Assembly (NCBI GenBank): GCA_000648925.1
Contig: JFHF01000014.1
Coordinates: 62,001 to 126,000, forward strand
DNA length: 64,000 nucleotides
Reading direction: 5' to 3'
DNA from: Caballeronia jiangsuensis
GTDB lineage: Bacteria > Pseudomonadota > Gammaproteobacteria > Burkholderiales > Burkholderiaceae
Positions 10,074 through 20,194 of this stretch are shown piece after piece (positions within the stretch are counted from its first letter, which is position 1; every line of letters begins with the position of its first letter). The notes under the pieces are model-generated. The model ran no database searches. It worked only from the letters and a program-made list of their open reading frames with translations, and had not been told where the DNA came from. The translations under genes and the position numbers were made by a program.

Positions 10074-11180
10074 ATGTCCCGACGCATCATTCCTCTCGCC
10101 GACGTCAGCGCAATCCCGGATTTCTCCGGCGTGACGGCGTCGCCGTCCGGATTGCTCACGGACACGCTCGCGCGCCCGCTGCGCGACTTGCGCATTTCGG
10201 TGACGGACCGCTGCAACTTCCGCTGCGTGTACTGCATGCCGCGCGATGTGTTCGACAAGGATTACCAGTTTCTCCCGCACGCCGCCCTGCTCTCGTTCGA
10301 GGAGATCGAACGGCTTGCGCGCGTGTTCGTCGCGCATGGCGTCGAGAAGATTCGCCTGACGGGCGGCGAGCCGCTTCTGCGCAAGAACATCGAATTCCTG
10401 ATCGAGCGGCTCGCGCTCCTGCGCACGCCGGAAGGCCGTCCGCTCGACCTGACGCTCACCACGAACGGCTCGCTGCTCGCGCGCAAGGCCCGGTCTTTGA
10501 GGGACGCGGGCCTGTCGCGCGTCACGGTCAGCCTGGACGCGCTGGACGACGCGCTCTTCCGCCGTATGAACGACGCCGATTTCGCGGTCGCCGACGTGCT
10601 GAACGGCATCGAAACGGCCCAAGCCGCCGGCCTCGATCCGATCAAGGTGAACATGGTCGTGAAGCGCGGCACGAACGATCAGGAAATCGTGCCGATGGCG
10701 CGGCATTTCAAAGGCAGCGGCGCGGTTCTGCGCTTCATCGAATACATGGATGTCGGTGCGTCGAACGGCTGGAACATGAGCGAAGTGCTGCCGTCGGCGC
10801 AAGTGGTCGAGCGCATCGACGCGCATTTCCCGCTCGAACCGCTCGAAGCCCATACCGCGGCCGAAACGGCCCAGCGCTGGGGCTATCGCGACGGCAGCGG
10901 CGAAATCGGCGTGATTTCCAGCGTCACGCGCGCCTTTTGCGACTCGTGCACGCGCGCGCGGCTTTCGACCGAAGGCAAGCTCTATCTGTGCCTCTTCGCG
11001 GTATCGGGCCACGATCTGCGCGGCCTGATCCGCAGCGGCGCGAGCGACGAGGACGTCGCGACAGCCATCGCGCGCATCTGGGAAGCGCGCGGCGACCGCT
11101 ATTCGCAATTGCGCGGCAGCGCATCGGCGCCGTCGCGTGACGATGCGCGTCGCGTCGAGATGTCGTACATCGGCGGCTGA
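10074..11180 (+). CDS. moaA: GTP 3',8-cyclase MoaA
   Basis: 368-residue radical SAM enzyme catalysing the first step of molybdenum cofactor synthesis, with MoaC making cyclic pyranopterin from GTP. The N-terminal cluster motif is CNFRCVYC (Cys47, Cys51, Cys54), followed by the [12 protein letters not shown] loop. The second cluster is in [19 protein letters not shown] near the C terminus, and the chain ends in the required Gly-Gly. The first ~30 residues are an extension common in Burkholderia. mobA and moeA follow on the same strand. Confidence 0.97.
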   Translation: MSRRIIPLADVSAIPDFSGVTASPSGLLTDTLARPLRDLRISVTDRCNFRCVYCMPRDVFDKDYQFLPHAALLSFEEIERLARVFVAHGVEKIRLTGGEPLLRKNIEFLIERLALLRTPEGRPLDLTLTTNGSLLARKARSLRDAGLSRVTVSLDALDDALFRRMNDADFAVADVLNGIETAQAAGLDPIKVNMVVKRGTNDQEIVPMARHFKGSGAVLRFIEYMDVGASNGWNMSEVLPSAQVVERIDAHFPLEPLEAHTAAETAQRWGYRDGSGEIGVISSVTRAFCDSCTRARLSTEGKLYLCLFAVSGHDLRGLIRSGASDEDVATAIARIWEARGDRYSQLRGSASAPSRDDARRVEMSYIGG

Positions 11181-11196
11181 GCGCGTCGGATCGCTC

Positions 11197-11817
11197 GTGC
11201 TGAACGCCCGCTCCGCCTCGACTGTCACCGCGCTCGTGCTCGCGGGCGGACGCGGTTCGCGCATGGGCGGCGTCGACAAAGGCATGCAGCCGTTTCATGG
11301 CGAGCCGCTCGCACTGCATGTCATGCGCCGCATCGCGCCTCAAGCCGACGCGCTCCTGATCAGCGCGAACCGTTCGATCGAAGACTACGAGCGCCTCGGC
11401 GCTGCGTTCGGCGCGCGCGTCGTCGCGGACACGCGGGCGGATTATCCGGGGCCGCTCGCCGGCATCGCCGCCGCATTGCGCGCCGCGACCACGCAATATG
11501 TGCTGACCGCGCCTTGCGACGCGCCTTTCGTCGACGAACATATCGGCGCCACGTTGATGCGAGCGCTCGACGCGCATGGCGGCGACGTTGCGTACGCCGC
11601 AACAATCGATGCGTCCGGGCAAGTCATGGCGCATCCGGTTTTCGCGCTCCTGCGCACCTCGCTCGCCGACGATCTCGACGCCTGGCTCGACCGCGGAGAA
11701 CGCAAGGTCCGCGCGTGGTACGCGCGCCACAAGCCGGTGGAAGTGCGATTTCACGATGAACGCGCGTTTTACAATATCAATGATTTACAGCAGCTGGCCG
11801 AGCTGGAACGCCGCTGA
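11197..11817 (+). CDS. mobA: Molybdenum cofactor guanylyltransferase MobA
   Basis: About 206 residues. MobA links GMP to molybdopterin to make the guanine dinucleotide cofactor. The GTP-binding loop LVLAGGRGSRMGGVDKG is at the N terminus, and APCDAPFV carries the metal-binding Asp. The reading frame is open back into moaA (GTG at 11137, ATG at 11143). A GTG at 11197, 16 bases past the moaA stop, gives the usual short N-terminal lead of about nine residues before the loop and is preferred, though no clear SD decides it. Confidence 0.88.
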   Translation: MLNARSASTVTALVLAGGRGSRMGGVDKGMQPFHGEPLALHVMRRIAPQADALLISANRSIEDYERLGAAFGARVVADTRADYPGPLAGIAAALRAATTQYVLTAPCDAPFVDEHIGATLMRALDAHGGDVAYAATIDASGQVMAHPVFALLRTSLADDLDAWLDRGERKVRAWYARHKPVEVRFHDERAFYNINDLQQLAELERR

Positions 11818-11919
11818 TTCTCTCGTCCGCCATTGCGGCAATCCGCGTACAGGCGTTCTACCACCGCGCGGCCTCGTGGCTGCTTCTTCGCCGGGCTCCG
11901 GCGCGATCCACGCCGATTC

Positions 11920-13224
11920 ATGACCACGTCCAAGGACCTCTCCGCCTGCGTCGCCCAGTACGATCCGAACGCGCTTCCCGTCGAAGCCGCGCAGGAAATC
12001 GTGCGTCAGTGGGCCATGCCGCGCACGCGGGACGCGCAGGTCGAGCGCGTGGGCCTGCACGACGCGCTCGGCCGCGTGCTCGCCGACGACGTGATCTCGC
12101 CCATCGACGTGCCCGCGTTCGACAACTCCGCGATGGACGGCTATGCGTTCGCAGGCGTTGCGCTCTCGCGCGGCGGCGATACGATCGACTTGTCCGTCGC
12201 GGGCACTGCGCTCGCAGGAAAGCCGTTCGAACGCGCGCCGGGTGCGAGCGAGTGCGTGCGCATCATGACGGGCGCGCTCATTCCGCCGGGTTGCGACACG
12301 GTCGTGCCGCAGGAGCTCGTCACGCGCGAAGGCGATGCGATCCGCTTCTCCACCGCAAAGATCCGCGCGGGCCAGAACCGTCGCCTCTCGGGCGAGGATC
12401 TCGCGAAAGGCAAGCCGGCGCTGCTCGCTGGCCGCATCGTGCGCGCATCGGATCTGGGTCTGCTCGCGTCGCTCGGCATCGGCGAAGTGTCCGTTCAGAA
12501 GCGCCTCACCGTCGCGTTTTTTTCGACGGGCGACGAATTGCGCTCGGTCGGCGAAACGCTGAGCCCGGGCAGTCTCTACGACAGCAACCGTTACACGCTC
12601 TTCGCGATGCTCAAGCGCCTTGGTGTCGAAACGGTCGATCTCGGCATCGTGCGCGACGACCGCGCATCGCTCGAAAAGGCGCTGCGCCAAGCGACCGAAA
12701 GCGCGGATGTCGTCATCAGTTCGGGAGGCGTGTCGGTCGGTGATGCGGACTTCACGCGCGAGCTGATGAATTCGCTGGGCGACGTCGCCTTCTGGAAGAT
12801 CGCGATGCGCCCCGGCCGGCCTCTCGCGTTCGGCCGCCTGTGGTCGGGCGCGCGCGCGGGCACGGGCAAGTCGGCGCTCTTCTTCGGCTTGCCGGGCAAT
12901 CCGGTTGCCGTGATGGCGACCTTCTACTTCATCGTGCGCGAAGCGCTGATTGCGATGTCCGGCGCGACGCGCCAGCCGCTCACGGTCATCCGCGCGCGCG
13001 CCGCCGAGCCGATGAAAAAACGCGCGGGCCGCACCGAGTTCCAGCGCGGCATCGCAACGCGCGACCACGACGGCCGCTTTCGCGTCGTCACGACCGGCCC
13101 GCAAGGTTCTGGCGTGCTCAGCTCGATGAGCGAAGCCAACTGCTTCATCGTGCTCGAGCACGCGCGCGGCGACATCGACGCCGGCGACGAAATCGAGATC
13201 GTGCCGTTCGACGGCCTGACCTGA
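11920..13224 (+). CDS. moeA: Molybdopterin molybdenumtransferase MoeA
   Basis: 434-residue MoeA, which inserts molybdate into adenylated molybdopterin. Visible family blocks are AFDNSAMDGYA, MTGALIPPGCDTVV, STGDELRSVGE with SLYDSN, the SSGGVSVGDAD molybdopterin-binding loop, and GLPGNPVAVM. The ATG at 11920 (MTTSKDLSACVAQYD) is preferred over an upstream in-frame start at 11833, which would add an unlike Arg-rich lead. Third gene of the moaA-mobA-moeA cluster. Confidence 0.95.
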   Translation: MTTSKDLSACVAQYDPNALPVEAAQEIVRQWAMPRTRDAQVERVGLHDALGRVLADDVISPIDVPAFDNSAMDGYAFAGVALSRGGDTIDLSVAGTALAGKPFERAPGASECVRIMTGALIPPGCDTVVPQELVTREGDAIRFSTAKIRAGQNRRLSGEDLAKGKPALLAGRIVRASDLGLLASLGIGEVSVQKRLTVAFFSTGDELRSVGETLSPGSLYDSNRYTLFAMLKRLGVETVDLGIVRDDRASLEKALRQATESADVVISSGGVSVGDADFTRELMNSLGDVAFWKIAMRPGRPLAFGRLWSGARAGTGKSALFFGLPGNPVAVMATFYFIVREALIAMSGATRQPLTVIRARAAEPMKKRAGRTEFQRGIATRDHDGRFRVVTTGPQGSGVLSSMSEANCFIVLEHARGDIDAGDEIEIVPFDGLT

Positions 13225-13288
13225 CGCGCGCCGCAACGAACGTCGCCAGCACAAACATTCCTACATCGATAGACGGGGCTTTCCTTCC

Positions 13289-13564
13289 ATGAAAAAGCAG
13301 ATCTCATTCATTGCACCCGGACAGACCGCCAAGGCGCTGATCCTCGTGTACCTGACTTTCAGCGTGCCCATCGTGCTGCTCGGCGTCGTGGTCGCGTTCG
13401 TGCGATACGGCTCGGTGGAAGTGAGCACCGTCACGAGCGCGCTGCTGCTCAACGCGATTCTCGGTTTCATCCTGCTGTGGATCGCGTGCCATGCGTACAA
13501 CTGGGTGGCGTCGCGTTTCGGCGGCATCGAAATAGTGCTGTCCGACGCGCCGGAGGAAGCATGA
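13289..13564 (+). CDS. Small two-helix membrane protein, unknown function
   Basis: 91 residues with two predicted transmembrane helices, about residues 16-39 (ALILVYLTFSVPIVLLGVVV) and 48-70 (ALLLNAILGFILLWIACHA), and short polar ends. I do not recognise a named family. It starts 64 bp after moeA and its stop overlaps the start of the acetyltransferase gene (ATGA), so the pair is probably translated together. Confidence 0.75.
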   Translation: MKKQISFIAPGQTAKALILVYLTFSVPIVLLGVVVAFVRYGSVEVSTVTSALLLNAILGFILLWIACHAYNWVASRFGGIEIVLSDAPEEA

Positions 13565-14052
13565 GCGCCGCGAACGGGAATGCGACGATCCGCGCGGCCA
13601 CGCCCGCCGACGTCGCCGCGATCTTCGGCCTGATGTACGAGCTCGCGGAGTTCGAGAAACTCACGCATCTGTTCATCGCGACCAGAGAAGGCGTGCACGA
13701 GGCCCTCTTCGGCGCGCGTCCCGCCGCGGAAGCGCTCGTCGCGGAGCAGGAAGGGGAAGTCGTGAGCTATGCGCTCTTTTTCCAAAACTTCTCCACCTTT
13801 CTCGGCAAGCGCGGCCTTTATCTCGAAGACCTGTACGTGCGTCCGTCGCTGCGCGGCAGCGGTCTCGGCACGCTGATGCTGAAGAAGCTCGCCGCGCTCG
13901 CGGTCGAGCGTCAGTGCGGTCGCTTCGAGTGGTCGGTGCTCGACTGGAATCAGAACGCCATCGACTTCTACGAGAAGATGGGCGCGACGGTTCTGCCCGA
14001 CTGGCGCATCGTGCGCGTGACCGGCGAGTCGCTGGAACGCCTCGCGCAGTAA
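13561..14052 (+). CDS. GNAT family N-acetyltransferase
   Basis: 163-residue GCN5-related acetyltransferase. The order of blocks fits GNAT: beta1 ATIRAATPADVAAIFGL, the acceptor-side FEKLTHLF, the core LYLEDLYVRPSLRGSGLGTLML with the acetyl-CoA P-loop (R-x-x-G-x-G), then WSVLDWNQNAIDFYEKMGA. The overall pattern resembles diamine/spermidine acetyltransferases, but the substrate is not provable. The ATG at 13561 is favoured because it overlaps the upstream stop. It converges on rmuC with one base between the stops. Confidence 0.88.
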   Translation: MSAANGNATIRAATPADVAAIFGLMYELAEFEKLTHLFIATREGVHEALFGARPAAEALVAEQEGEVVSYALFFQNFSTFLGKRGLYLEDLYVRPSLRGSGLGTLMLKKLAALAVERQCGRFEWSVLDWNQNAIDFYEKMGATVLPDWRIVRVTGESLERLAQ

Positions 14053-14053
14053 G

Positions 14054-15514
14054 TCAAAGGTCGTCGTCGCTTTCCGGCGATGACGCATCGCCAAGCGCAT
14101 CGCCCAACAACCCCGCCGTCTGTTCACCCGGCAGCGCCTCGACATCGCGCAGGCGCTTGCCCATCTGACGCGTGCGCGTCTGCGCCGCTTCGATCGAGCG
14201 CGTGACGGTTTCGAGCTGCGACTTCGTTCTCGCCAGCACTTCGCCGAACTTGCCGAACTCGGTCTTCACCGCGCCGAGGACCTGCCACACTTCGCTCGAA
14301 CGCTTCTCGATGGCGAGCGTGCGGAATCCCATCTGCAGACTGTTGAGCAGCGCGGTCAACGTGGTCGGTCCGGCGATCGTCACCCGATAGTCGCGCTGCA
14401 GCGAATCGCTCAGACCGGGGCGGCGCAGCACTTCCGCGTAGAGTCCTTCGGTCGGCAGAAAGAGCAACGCGAAGTCCGTGGTGTGCGGCGGCGCGACGTA
14501 CTTTTGCGCGATCGATTTCGCTTCCGCGCGCAAGCGGCCTTCGAGCGCGCGCGACGCGTCCTCCACGCCGACCACGTCCGCCCTTTCCTGCGCGTCGATC
14601 AGGCGCTCGTAGTCCTCACGAGGAAACTTCGCGTCGATGGGCAGCCACACGGGCGTCGCGGCGTCGCCCGGCGCGCCTGGCGCATCGTGCCGGCCAGGTA
14701 GCCTGATCGCGAATTCGACGCGCTCGTTGCTCTTCGGAATCGTCGCGACGTTCTTCGCGTACTGATCCGGCGTAAGCAATTGTTCCAGCAGCGATTCGAG
14801 CTGCACTTCGCCCCAGATGCCGCGCGTCTTGACGTTGGTGAGCACCTTCTTGAGATCGCCGACGCCGGCCGCGAGCGACTGCATTTCGCCGAGCCCGCGA
14901 TGCACCTGCTCCAGCCGGTCCGACACGAGCTTGAACGACTCGCCGAGCCGCTGTTCGAGCGTTGCGTGCAGCTTTTCGTCGACGGTTCGGCGCATCTCGT
15001 CGAGCTTCGTCGCGTTGTTGGCCTCGATGTCCTTCAGACGCGCTTCGAGCGTCGCACGCACTTCGCCGAGCCGACGCTCGTTCGCCTCCGACATCTGCGA
15101 CAGATGCAGCGACATCGAATCGGCGAAACGCTTCAGCGCGTTGCCCTGATCCTCGCGCGCCTGCTGGCTTTGTTGCGCGAGTTGCTGCGCGAGCGCGTCG
15201 AACTGCGCGTTCTGCACGCTCGACGTGCTCGCCAGTTGCGTCGCGAGCGTCTGATGGAATTGCGTGAAGCCGCTTTGCGATTCCATGCGCGACACGCGCG
15301 CGCTCTCGGCGATGTCGCCGCGCAGCCCGCGTTCGAGCCGCTCTTGCGCGCGCGCATGAGCCTCGCCCATGTCGTTCACGCGATCGGTGAGCGCCTCGAA
15401 TTCATCGTAAATGTGCGCGTTCGAGTTGCGCCGTATCACGACGATGAGCGCAAAGAGTGACACGACCAGCGCGATCGCCAACGCGGCGACAGCGCCATAC
15501 AGCAATTCCGTCAT
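14054..15514 (-). CDS. rmuC: DNA recombination protein RmuC
   Basis: 486 residues. An N-terminal transmembrane anchor (about residues 8-28) is followed by a long coiled coil and then the RmuC nuclease-like domain, with VEFAIRLPGR, LPIDAKFPREDYERL and LLFLPTEGLYAEVL. RmuC limits inversions between short inverted repeats in E. coli; its biochemistry is poorly known. The start overlaps the stop of the upstream dehydrogenase gene (ATGA), so it is the last gene of a four-gene minus-strand run. Confidence 0.93.
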   Translation of the reverse strand: MTELLYGAVAALAIALVVSLFALIVVIRRNSNAHIYDEFEALTDRVNDMGEAHARAQERLERGLRGDIAESARVSRMESQSGFTQFHQTLATQLASTSSVQNAQFDALAQQLAQQSQQAREDQGNALKRFADSMSLHLSQMSEANERRLGEVRATLEARLKDIEANNATKLDEMRRTVDEKLHATLEQRLGESFKLVSDRLEQVHRGLGEMQSLAAGVGDLKKVLTNVKTRGIWGEVQLESLLEQLLTPDQYAKNVATIPKSNERVEFAIRLPGRHDAPGAPGDAATPVWLPIDAKFPREDYERLIDAQERADVVGVEDASRALEGRLRAEAKSIAQKYVAPPHTTDFALLFLPTEGLYAEVLRRPGLSDSLQRDYRVTIAGPTTLTALLNSLQMGFRTLAIEKRSSEVWQVLGAVKTEFGKFGEVLARTKSQLETVTRSIEAAQTRTRQMGKRLRDVEALPGEQTAGLLGDALGDASSPESDDDL

Positions 15515-16491
15515 TTCTTCAGCACGTCCGGATTGATCGGGTTGGGCGGATTTCCGGCGCGCGGCCCTTCGCCGAGCGCGGCAATAAGGTTGTCCGCCGC
15601 CAGATTGGCCATCGCGCGGCGCGTGCCCTCTGTCGCGCTCGCGATATGCGGCGTCAGCACCACGTTGTCGAGCAGCAGGAAATCCGGGTTGAAGTCCGGC
15701 TCTCCCTCGAACACGTCGATGCCCGCCGCCGCGATGCGCTTGTCGCGCAATGCGACGATCAGCGCCGCATCATCGACGATGCCGCCGCGTGCGATGTTCG
15801 TGAGCGTCGCCGTCGGCTTCATCAGCGCGAGCTCGGACGCGCCGATCGTGTGATGGTTCTCCTTCGTGTACGGCAGCACGAGCACGACATGATCCGCGCG
15901 CTTGAGCAGGTCTTCCTTCGACACGTACTCGGCGTTAAGCTGCGCCTCGATCTCGGGCGCGACACGCGAGCGATTGTGATAGATCACGCGCATGTCGAAG
16001 CCGCCCGCCCGCCGCGCGAGCGCCTGTCCGATGCGCCCCATGCCGATCACGCCGAGCGTCGATCCGTACACATCGGCGCCGAGGAACGAATCGAACGACC
16101 ACTTCTGCCATTTGCCCGCGCGCAGATAGTGCTCGGATTCGGTGACGCGGCGCGCGGCCGCCATCATCAGCGCCCAGCCGAAATCGGCGGTGGTTTCGTT
16201 CAGCACGTTCGGCGTGTTGGTGCCGAGGACCTCGTGCGCGTCGAAGGCCTTCATGTCGAAGTTGTTGTAGCCGACCGCCATGTTCGCGACGACCTTCAGG
16301 TTCGGTGCGCCCGCCAACTCCTTCTCGCCGACCCACTCGCCCGCGGTGAACGCACCGTCCTTGTCGGCAATACGGCGCGCGAACGCGTCCTGCGGGAGCA
16401 CGTCGCCGAGATTCACGTCGACATCGAAATACTGTTTCAGGCGCTCGATCACATCGGGAAAAGTGGGACGCGCGACAAGTACCTTCTTCAT
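15511..16491 (-). CDS. D-2-hydroxyacid dehydrogenase (glyoxylate/hydroxypyruvate reductase type)
   Basis: 326-residue NAD(P)-dependent dehydrogenase of the D-isomer family. The Rossmann loop is GVIGMGRIGQALARR, and the catalytic residues sit in NIARGGIVDD (Arg), DVFEGEP (Glu) and LTPHIASATEGTR (His). The length and NTPNVLNETTAD block fit the GhrB/TkrA glyoxylate reductase group. Its start is nine bases after the antiporter stop, indicating cotranscription with the antiporter and rmuC. Confidence 0.9.
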   Translation of the reverse strand: MKKVLVARPTFPDVIERLKQYFDVDVNLGDVLPQDAFARRIADKDGAFTAGEWVGEKELAGAPNLKVVANMAVGYNNFDMKAFDAHEVLGTNTPNVLNETTADFGWALMMAAARRVTESEHYLRAGKWQKWSFDSFLGADVYGSTLGVIGMGRIGQALARRAGGFDMRVIYHNRSRVAPEIEAQLNAEYVSKEDLLKRADHVVLVLPYTKENHHTIGASELALMKPTATLTNIARGGIVDDAALIVALRDKRIAAAGIDVFEGEPDFNPDFLLLDNVVLTPHIASATEGTRRAMANLAADNLIAALGEGPRAGNPPNPINPDVLKK

Positions 16492-16500
16492 CGATTGCTC

Positions 16501-17913
16501 CTAGAAAAATAGCCAGCCCAGAACGGCGAAAATCGGCAGGAGGACCACGCCCGACCATGCGATATAGCCGAAGAAACTCGGCATGCGCACGCCGCGTGAT
16601 TCCGCGATCGCCTTCACCATGAAATTCGGCGCATTGCCGATATACGTGTTCGCGCCCATGAAGACCGCGCCCGCGGAGATGGCGGCGAGCGTCGTGGCGT
16701 CGGTGGTCATGAGCGTGTGCGCATCGCCGCCCGCGAGATTGAAGAACACGAGGTAGGTCGGCGCGTTGTCGAGAAACGAGGACAGCAGGCCCGTCGCCCA
16801 GAAATAAGCGATGTCGATCGGCTTGCCGTGCGCATCCGACACTGCGTGCACGATACCCGCGAACGCGCCCGCCTCGCCCGCGCGCAGGATCGTGATGACG
16901 GGCGCGATCGTGATGAAGATTGCCGCGAACAGCTTCGCCACTTCCTCGATGGGCGCCCAGTCGAACGCGTTGCCCGCTCGCGCGCTTTTCGGCGTGAGCG
17001 CGAGCGAGGCGAGCAGCACAGCCATGAGCAGCACGTCGCGCACGAGATTCTGCAATTTCATCTCGGTGCCGAACACGTCGAACGCGATGCCGGGCTTCCA
17101 TATGCCGCTCATCAGCACGAGCACGACGATCACCGCGAGCAACGCGAAATTGATCTTGCCGTCGATGCCGAGCGGCGGCGTGTCGGGCGTCGGATCGAGA
17201 AAGGCGGGCCGCGCGTCGTGCCTGCGCCAGTAGTAGCTGTCGAGCACATGGAACACCACGAGCAGCACGCCGCAGACGAAGAGCATCGGCAGCGCGAGAT
17301 GCACAGTGGTCCAGAAGAAGCCGACGCCGTTCAGAAAGCCGAGGAAAAGCGGCGGATCGCCGAGCGGCGTGAGCGAGCCGCCCGCATTCGCGACGAGAAA
17401 AATAAAGAACACGACGACATGCACGACATGCTTGCGATTGTCGTTCGCGCGCAAGAGCGGACGGATCAGCAGCATGGCCGCGCCCGTCGTGCCCATGATG
17501 CTCGCGAGCGCGGTGCCGAGCGCGAGCAGCCCCGTATTCAGACGCGGCGAACCGTGCAGATTGCCGCGCACGCAGATGCCGCCCGCGACCGTATACAGCG
17601 ACGCCAGCAGGACGATGAACGGCACGTACTCTTCGAGCATCGCGTGAACCAGTACGCCGCCGGCCGTGCCGGGCCCGAACGCGAGCGCGAACGGCGCAAG
17701 AAACGCGACGGTCCACGCGGCCGCGATCTTGCCGAAGTGGTGATGCCAGAGCTTCGGTGCGATGAGCGGAAACACCGCGATGGAAAGCAGGACGCCGATG
17801 AACGGGATGCCCCACGTTGCCGGAAGTGTCGCGCCATCGGGTGTCGCCGCGCTGGCGGGTGCGGCGATGAGCGCCAGCCCCGCGCACAGCGCGCCGGAAA
17901 CGAAACGTCGCAT
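16501..17913 (-). CDS. Sodium:proton antiporter, ArsB/NhaD-type membrane transporter
   Basis: 470 residues with a cleavable-looking signal (ALCAGLALIAAPASA) and roughly a dozen hydrophobic helices. Motifs include NAGGSLTPLGDPPLFLGFL and LLSSFLDNAPTYLVFFNLAGG, the two half-site signatures of the NhaD/ArsB (ion transporter) superfamily, with Asp in hydrophobic surroundings. Sodium/proton exchange is the usual annotation in beta-proteobacteria; the true substrate is uncertain. The ATG at 17911-17913 is chosen because the longer frame before it lies inside the LUD gene. Only five bases separate it from that gene. Confidence 0.85.
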   Translation of the reverse strand: MRRFVSGALCAGLALIAAPASAATPDGATLPATWGIPFIGVLLSIAVFPLIAPKLWHHHFGKIAAAWTVAFLAPFALAFGPGTAGGVLVHAMLEEYVPFIVLLASLYTVAGGICVRGNLHGSPRLNTGLLALGTALASIMGTTGAAMLLIRPLLRANDNRKHVVHVVVFFIFLVANAGGSLTPLGDPPLFLGFLNGVGFFWTTVHLALPMLFVCGVLLVVFHVLDSYYWRRHDARPAFLDPTPDTPPLGIDGKINFALLAVIVVLVLMSGIWKPGIAFDVFGTEMKLQNLVRDVLLMAVLLASLALTPKSARAGNAFDWAPIEEVAKLFAAIFITIAPVITILRAGEAGAFAGIVHAVSDAHGKPIDIAYFWATGLLSSFLDNAPTYLVFFNLAGGDAHTLMTTDATTLAAISAGAVFMGANTYIGNAPNFMVKAIAESRGVRMPSFFGYIAWSGVVLLPIFAVLGWLFF

Positions 17914-17918
17914 CGTGC

Positions 17919-18590
17919 TCAGGCTCCGCGCACGATGATCACATGCACGCGATACGGCCCGTGCGCGCCGAGCACGATGGTCTGTTCGATATCGCCGGTG
18001 CGCGACGGTCCCGAAACGAAGTTCACCGCGCGCGGCAAATCGCCCCGCTCGGCGCGCATCAACGCGAACGCGTCTTCGTGCGCCGCGACGATACGCGACG
18101 CCGGCACGATGGCGATATGCGTCTGAGGCAGAAGCGCGCCGGATGCGGGCGTATCGGCGCCCGAGAGCAATACGAGCGAACCGGTTTCGGCCGTCGCGCA
18201 AAAACAGCCGGTGATGCCGACGAGATCGGCGTCGGCCGGTTTGCGCAGCGCCGCCTGAATGCCCGCTTGCGCCCAGGGCAAATCGCCGAGTGCGGGCCAC
18301 GTGACGACATCGACGGGAAGGTTCAGCGACTGGAGATAGCGCGCGGCTTCGGCGGGTGCATCCGCGAGCGATTCCACTTCGGCGATGGTCGTGGAAAGAC
18401 GCTCGGCTTCGAGCGTGAAGCGCGCGATCAGCTCGTCACGGGTCTGAGGTAACGGAGGACGCGGACCCGCGGGATGCCGCTCGACATACTCTTGCGCTGT
18501 CTCGCGCTCGGCTTCCGTTGGCGTGCCGCGACGGCCCTGCGCGCTGCGAATGCGCGCGAGAATATTGCGGCGCGCGACCGATGTATCCAT
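17919..18590 (-). CDS. LUD domain protein (LutC/YkgG family), second copy
   Basis: 223 residues of the LutC/YkgG LUD fold, with VGITGCFCATAETGSLVL, LPQTHIAIVPASRIV and FVSGPSRTGDIEQTIVLGAHGP as family blocks. LutC works with LutA and LutB in lactate oxidation. This copy has no LutA/B neighbours; it heads an operon with an antiporter, a hydroxyacid dehydrogenase and rmuC. It is distinct from the lutC 2.3 kb away, being about 30 residues longer at the N terminus. A role with 2-hydroxyacids is a guess from the operon. Confidence 0.85.
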   Translation of the reverse strand: MDTSVARRNILARIRSAQGRRGTPTEAERETAQEYVERHPAGPRPPLPQTRDELIARFTLEAERLSTTIAEVESLADAPAEAARYLQSLNLPVDVVTWPALGDLPWAQAGIQAALRKPADADLVGITGCFCATAETGSLVLLSGADTPASGALLPQTHIAIVPASRIVAAHEDAFALMRAERGDLPRAVNFVSGPSRTGDIEQTIVLGAHGPYRVHVIIVRGA

Positions 18591-18726
18591 GGTGCCGTCC
18601 TCGTGTTGGCGTGCTTGAGATTCGAACGCGCCGGACTGATCGACGACGCGTTCGAATTATAGCGAGCGACATACGCGCACGAACCTCGGCCGAACGGCAT
18701 AGGCCGAATGCACGGCTGCGACGCCG

Positions 18727-19917
18727 TCAGTCGTCGCCGACCGGCTGCTCGATGCCGAACACCTGACGCAGATAGGCGAGATAGGCCTTGTCGTCGCACA
18801 TGTTCTTGCCGGGCGAATCCGAGAGCTTGGCGACCGGCTGGCCGTTGCAGCGGACCATCTTGATGACGATCTGCAGCGGCTGATAGCCGAGATCGTTGGT
18901 GAGATTCGTACCGACGCCGAACGCCAACTGGCAGCGCCCGCGAAACTGCTGATAGAGCTGGAGCACCTTGGGGATGTCGAGCGCGTCGGAAAACACGAGC
19001 ACCTTGGTGCGCGGGTCGCAGCGGTTCTCCTCGTAGTGCCTGAGAAGGCGCTCGCCCCAGTCGAAGGGATCGCCGGAATCGTGGCGCGCGCCGTCGAACA
19101 GCTTGCAGAAATACATGTCGAAGTCGCGCAGGAACGCCTTCATGCCGTAGACGTCCGACAGCGCGATGCCGAGATCGCCGCGATATTCCTTCGCCCACAT
19201 CTCGAAGCCGAAAATCTGCGAGTCGCGCAGCCGCGGGCCCAACGCCTGACACGCCTGCAAGTATTCATGCGCCATCGTGCCGAGCGGCCGCAGGCCGTGC
19301 TTCATCGCATAGAAACAGTTGCTCGTGCCGGCGAACTGCGCGCCGAGCTTGTCCTTCAGCGTCAGCACGACTTCCTCGTGCCACTGCCCTGAAAAGCGGC
19401 GGCGCGTGCCGTAATCGGCGATCTTGCAGTCGGAGTATTCGGGCGGCGTGGCGAGCAGCTTGATCTTCTCGCGCAGACGCGTGCGGCCGGTTTCGTACTC
19501 GGGCTTGCGCTGCGTGTTGCGGAAATAGACCTCGTTGACGATCGCGAGCACCGGAATCTCGAAGAGGATCGTGTGCAGCCACGGCCCTTCGATCTCGATG
19601 TCGATCTCGCCATTATTCTTGGGCGACGGCGCGATACGGATGGACTTCTCGTTCAGATGAAAGAGCGCGAGGAAATCGATGAAGTCGCTCTTGATGAAGC
19701 GCATGCGCCGCAGATAATCCAGCTCCTCTTCCTTGAAGCGCAGATTGCAGAGCTGGCGCACCTCGTCGCGAATCTCGTCGATGTACGGCACGAGATCCAC
19801 GTTCGGCGTGCGACAGCGGAAGCGATATTCGACATGCGCCGCGGGAAAATGATGCAGCACGACCTGCATCATCGTGAACTTGTAGAGGTCGGTATCGAGC
19901 AGCGAATTGATGATCAT
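18727..19917 (-). CDS. pncB: Nicotinate phosphoribosyltransferase
   Basis: 396-residue PncB, which makes nicotinate mononucleotide from nicotinate and PRPP in NAD salvage. Recognisable segments are [16 protein letters not shown] at the N terminus, [26 protein letters not shown] (the active-site His is in this region), [20 protein letters not shown] and [19 protein letters not shown]. The ATG at 19915-19917 gives the canonical N terminus, whereas the frame upstream to 20043 is not PncB-like. Divergent from fdxA. Confidence 0.95.
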   Translation of the reverse strand: MIINSLLDTDLYKFTMMQVVLHHFPAAHVEYRFRCRTPNVDLVPYIDEIRDEVRQLCNLRFKEEELDYLRRMRFIKSDFIDFLALFHLNEKSIRIAPSPKNNGEIDIEIEGPWLHTILFEIPVLAIVNEVYFRNTQRKPEYETGRTRLREKIKLLATPPEYSDCKIADYGTRRRFSGQWHEEVVLTLKDKLGAQFAGTSNCFYAMKHGLRPLGTMAHEYLQACQALGPRLRDSQIFGFEMWAKEYRGDLGIALSDVYGMKAFLRDFDMYFCKLFDGARHDSGDPFDWGERLLRHYEENRCDPRTKVLVFSDALDIPKVLQLYQQFRGRCQLAFGVGTNLTNDLGYQPLQIVIKMVRCNGQPVAKLSDSPGKNMCDDKAYLAYLRQVFGIEQPVGDD

Positions 19918-20194
19918 GGTTCTGACTGGAACATCCACGCGAATTGGCCGTGCGCCCGGCGCCAGGCCGTATGCCTTTAGGGCCATGTTACCCGAATGTG
20001 TACGACGGCATGATCCATGCCCTCCCTTACCGAAGCCGCGCATACATACATCACGAATCGATATAAAGCGCGTCGCGTGCGGCCCGCGCCCGCTTTTACC
20101 GTTACGCTACAATATGCGTTTCGATACGCGCACCTCCCGGCCCACGTAGCCGCTCAGGGCGCCGCCCCCAAGAATTCCGCATGCAGGAGCCTGA

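Noticed and set aside
10014-11285. Long open frames overlapping moaA on both strands
   Set aside because: They are Arg/Ala-rich shadows of a well-supported MoaA reading, with no SD or family motifs.
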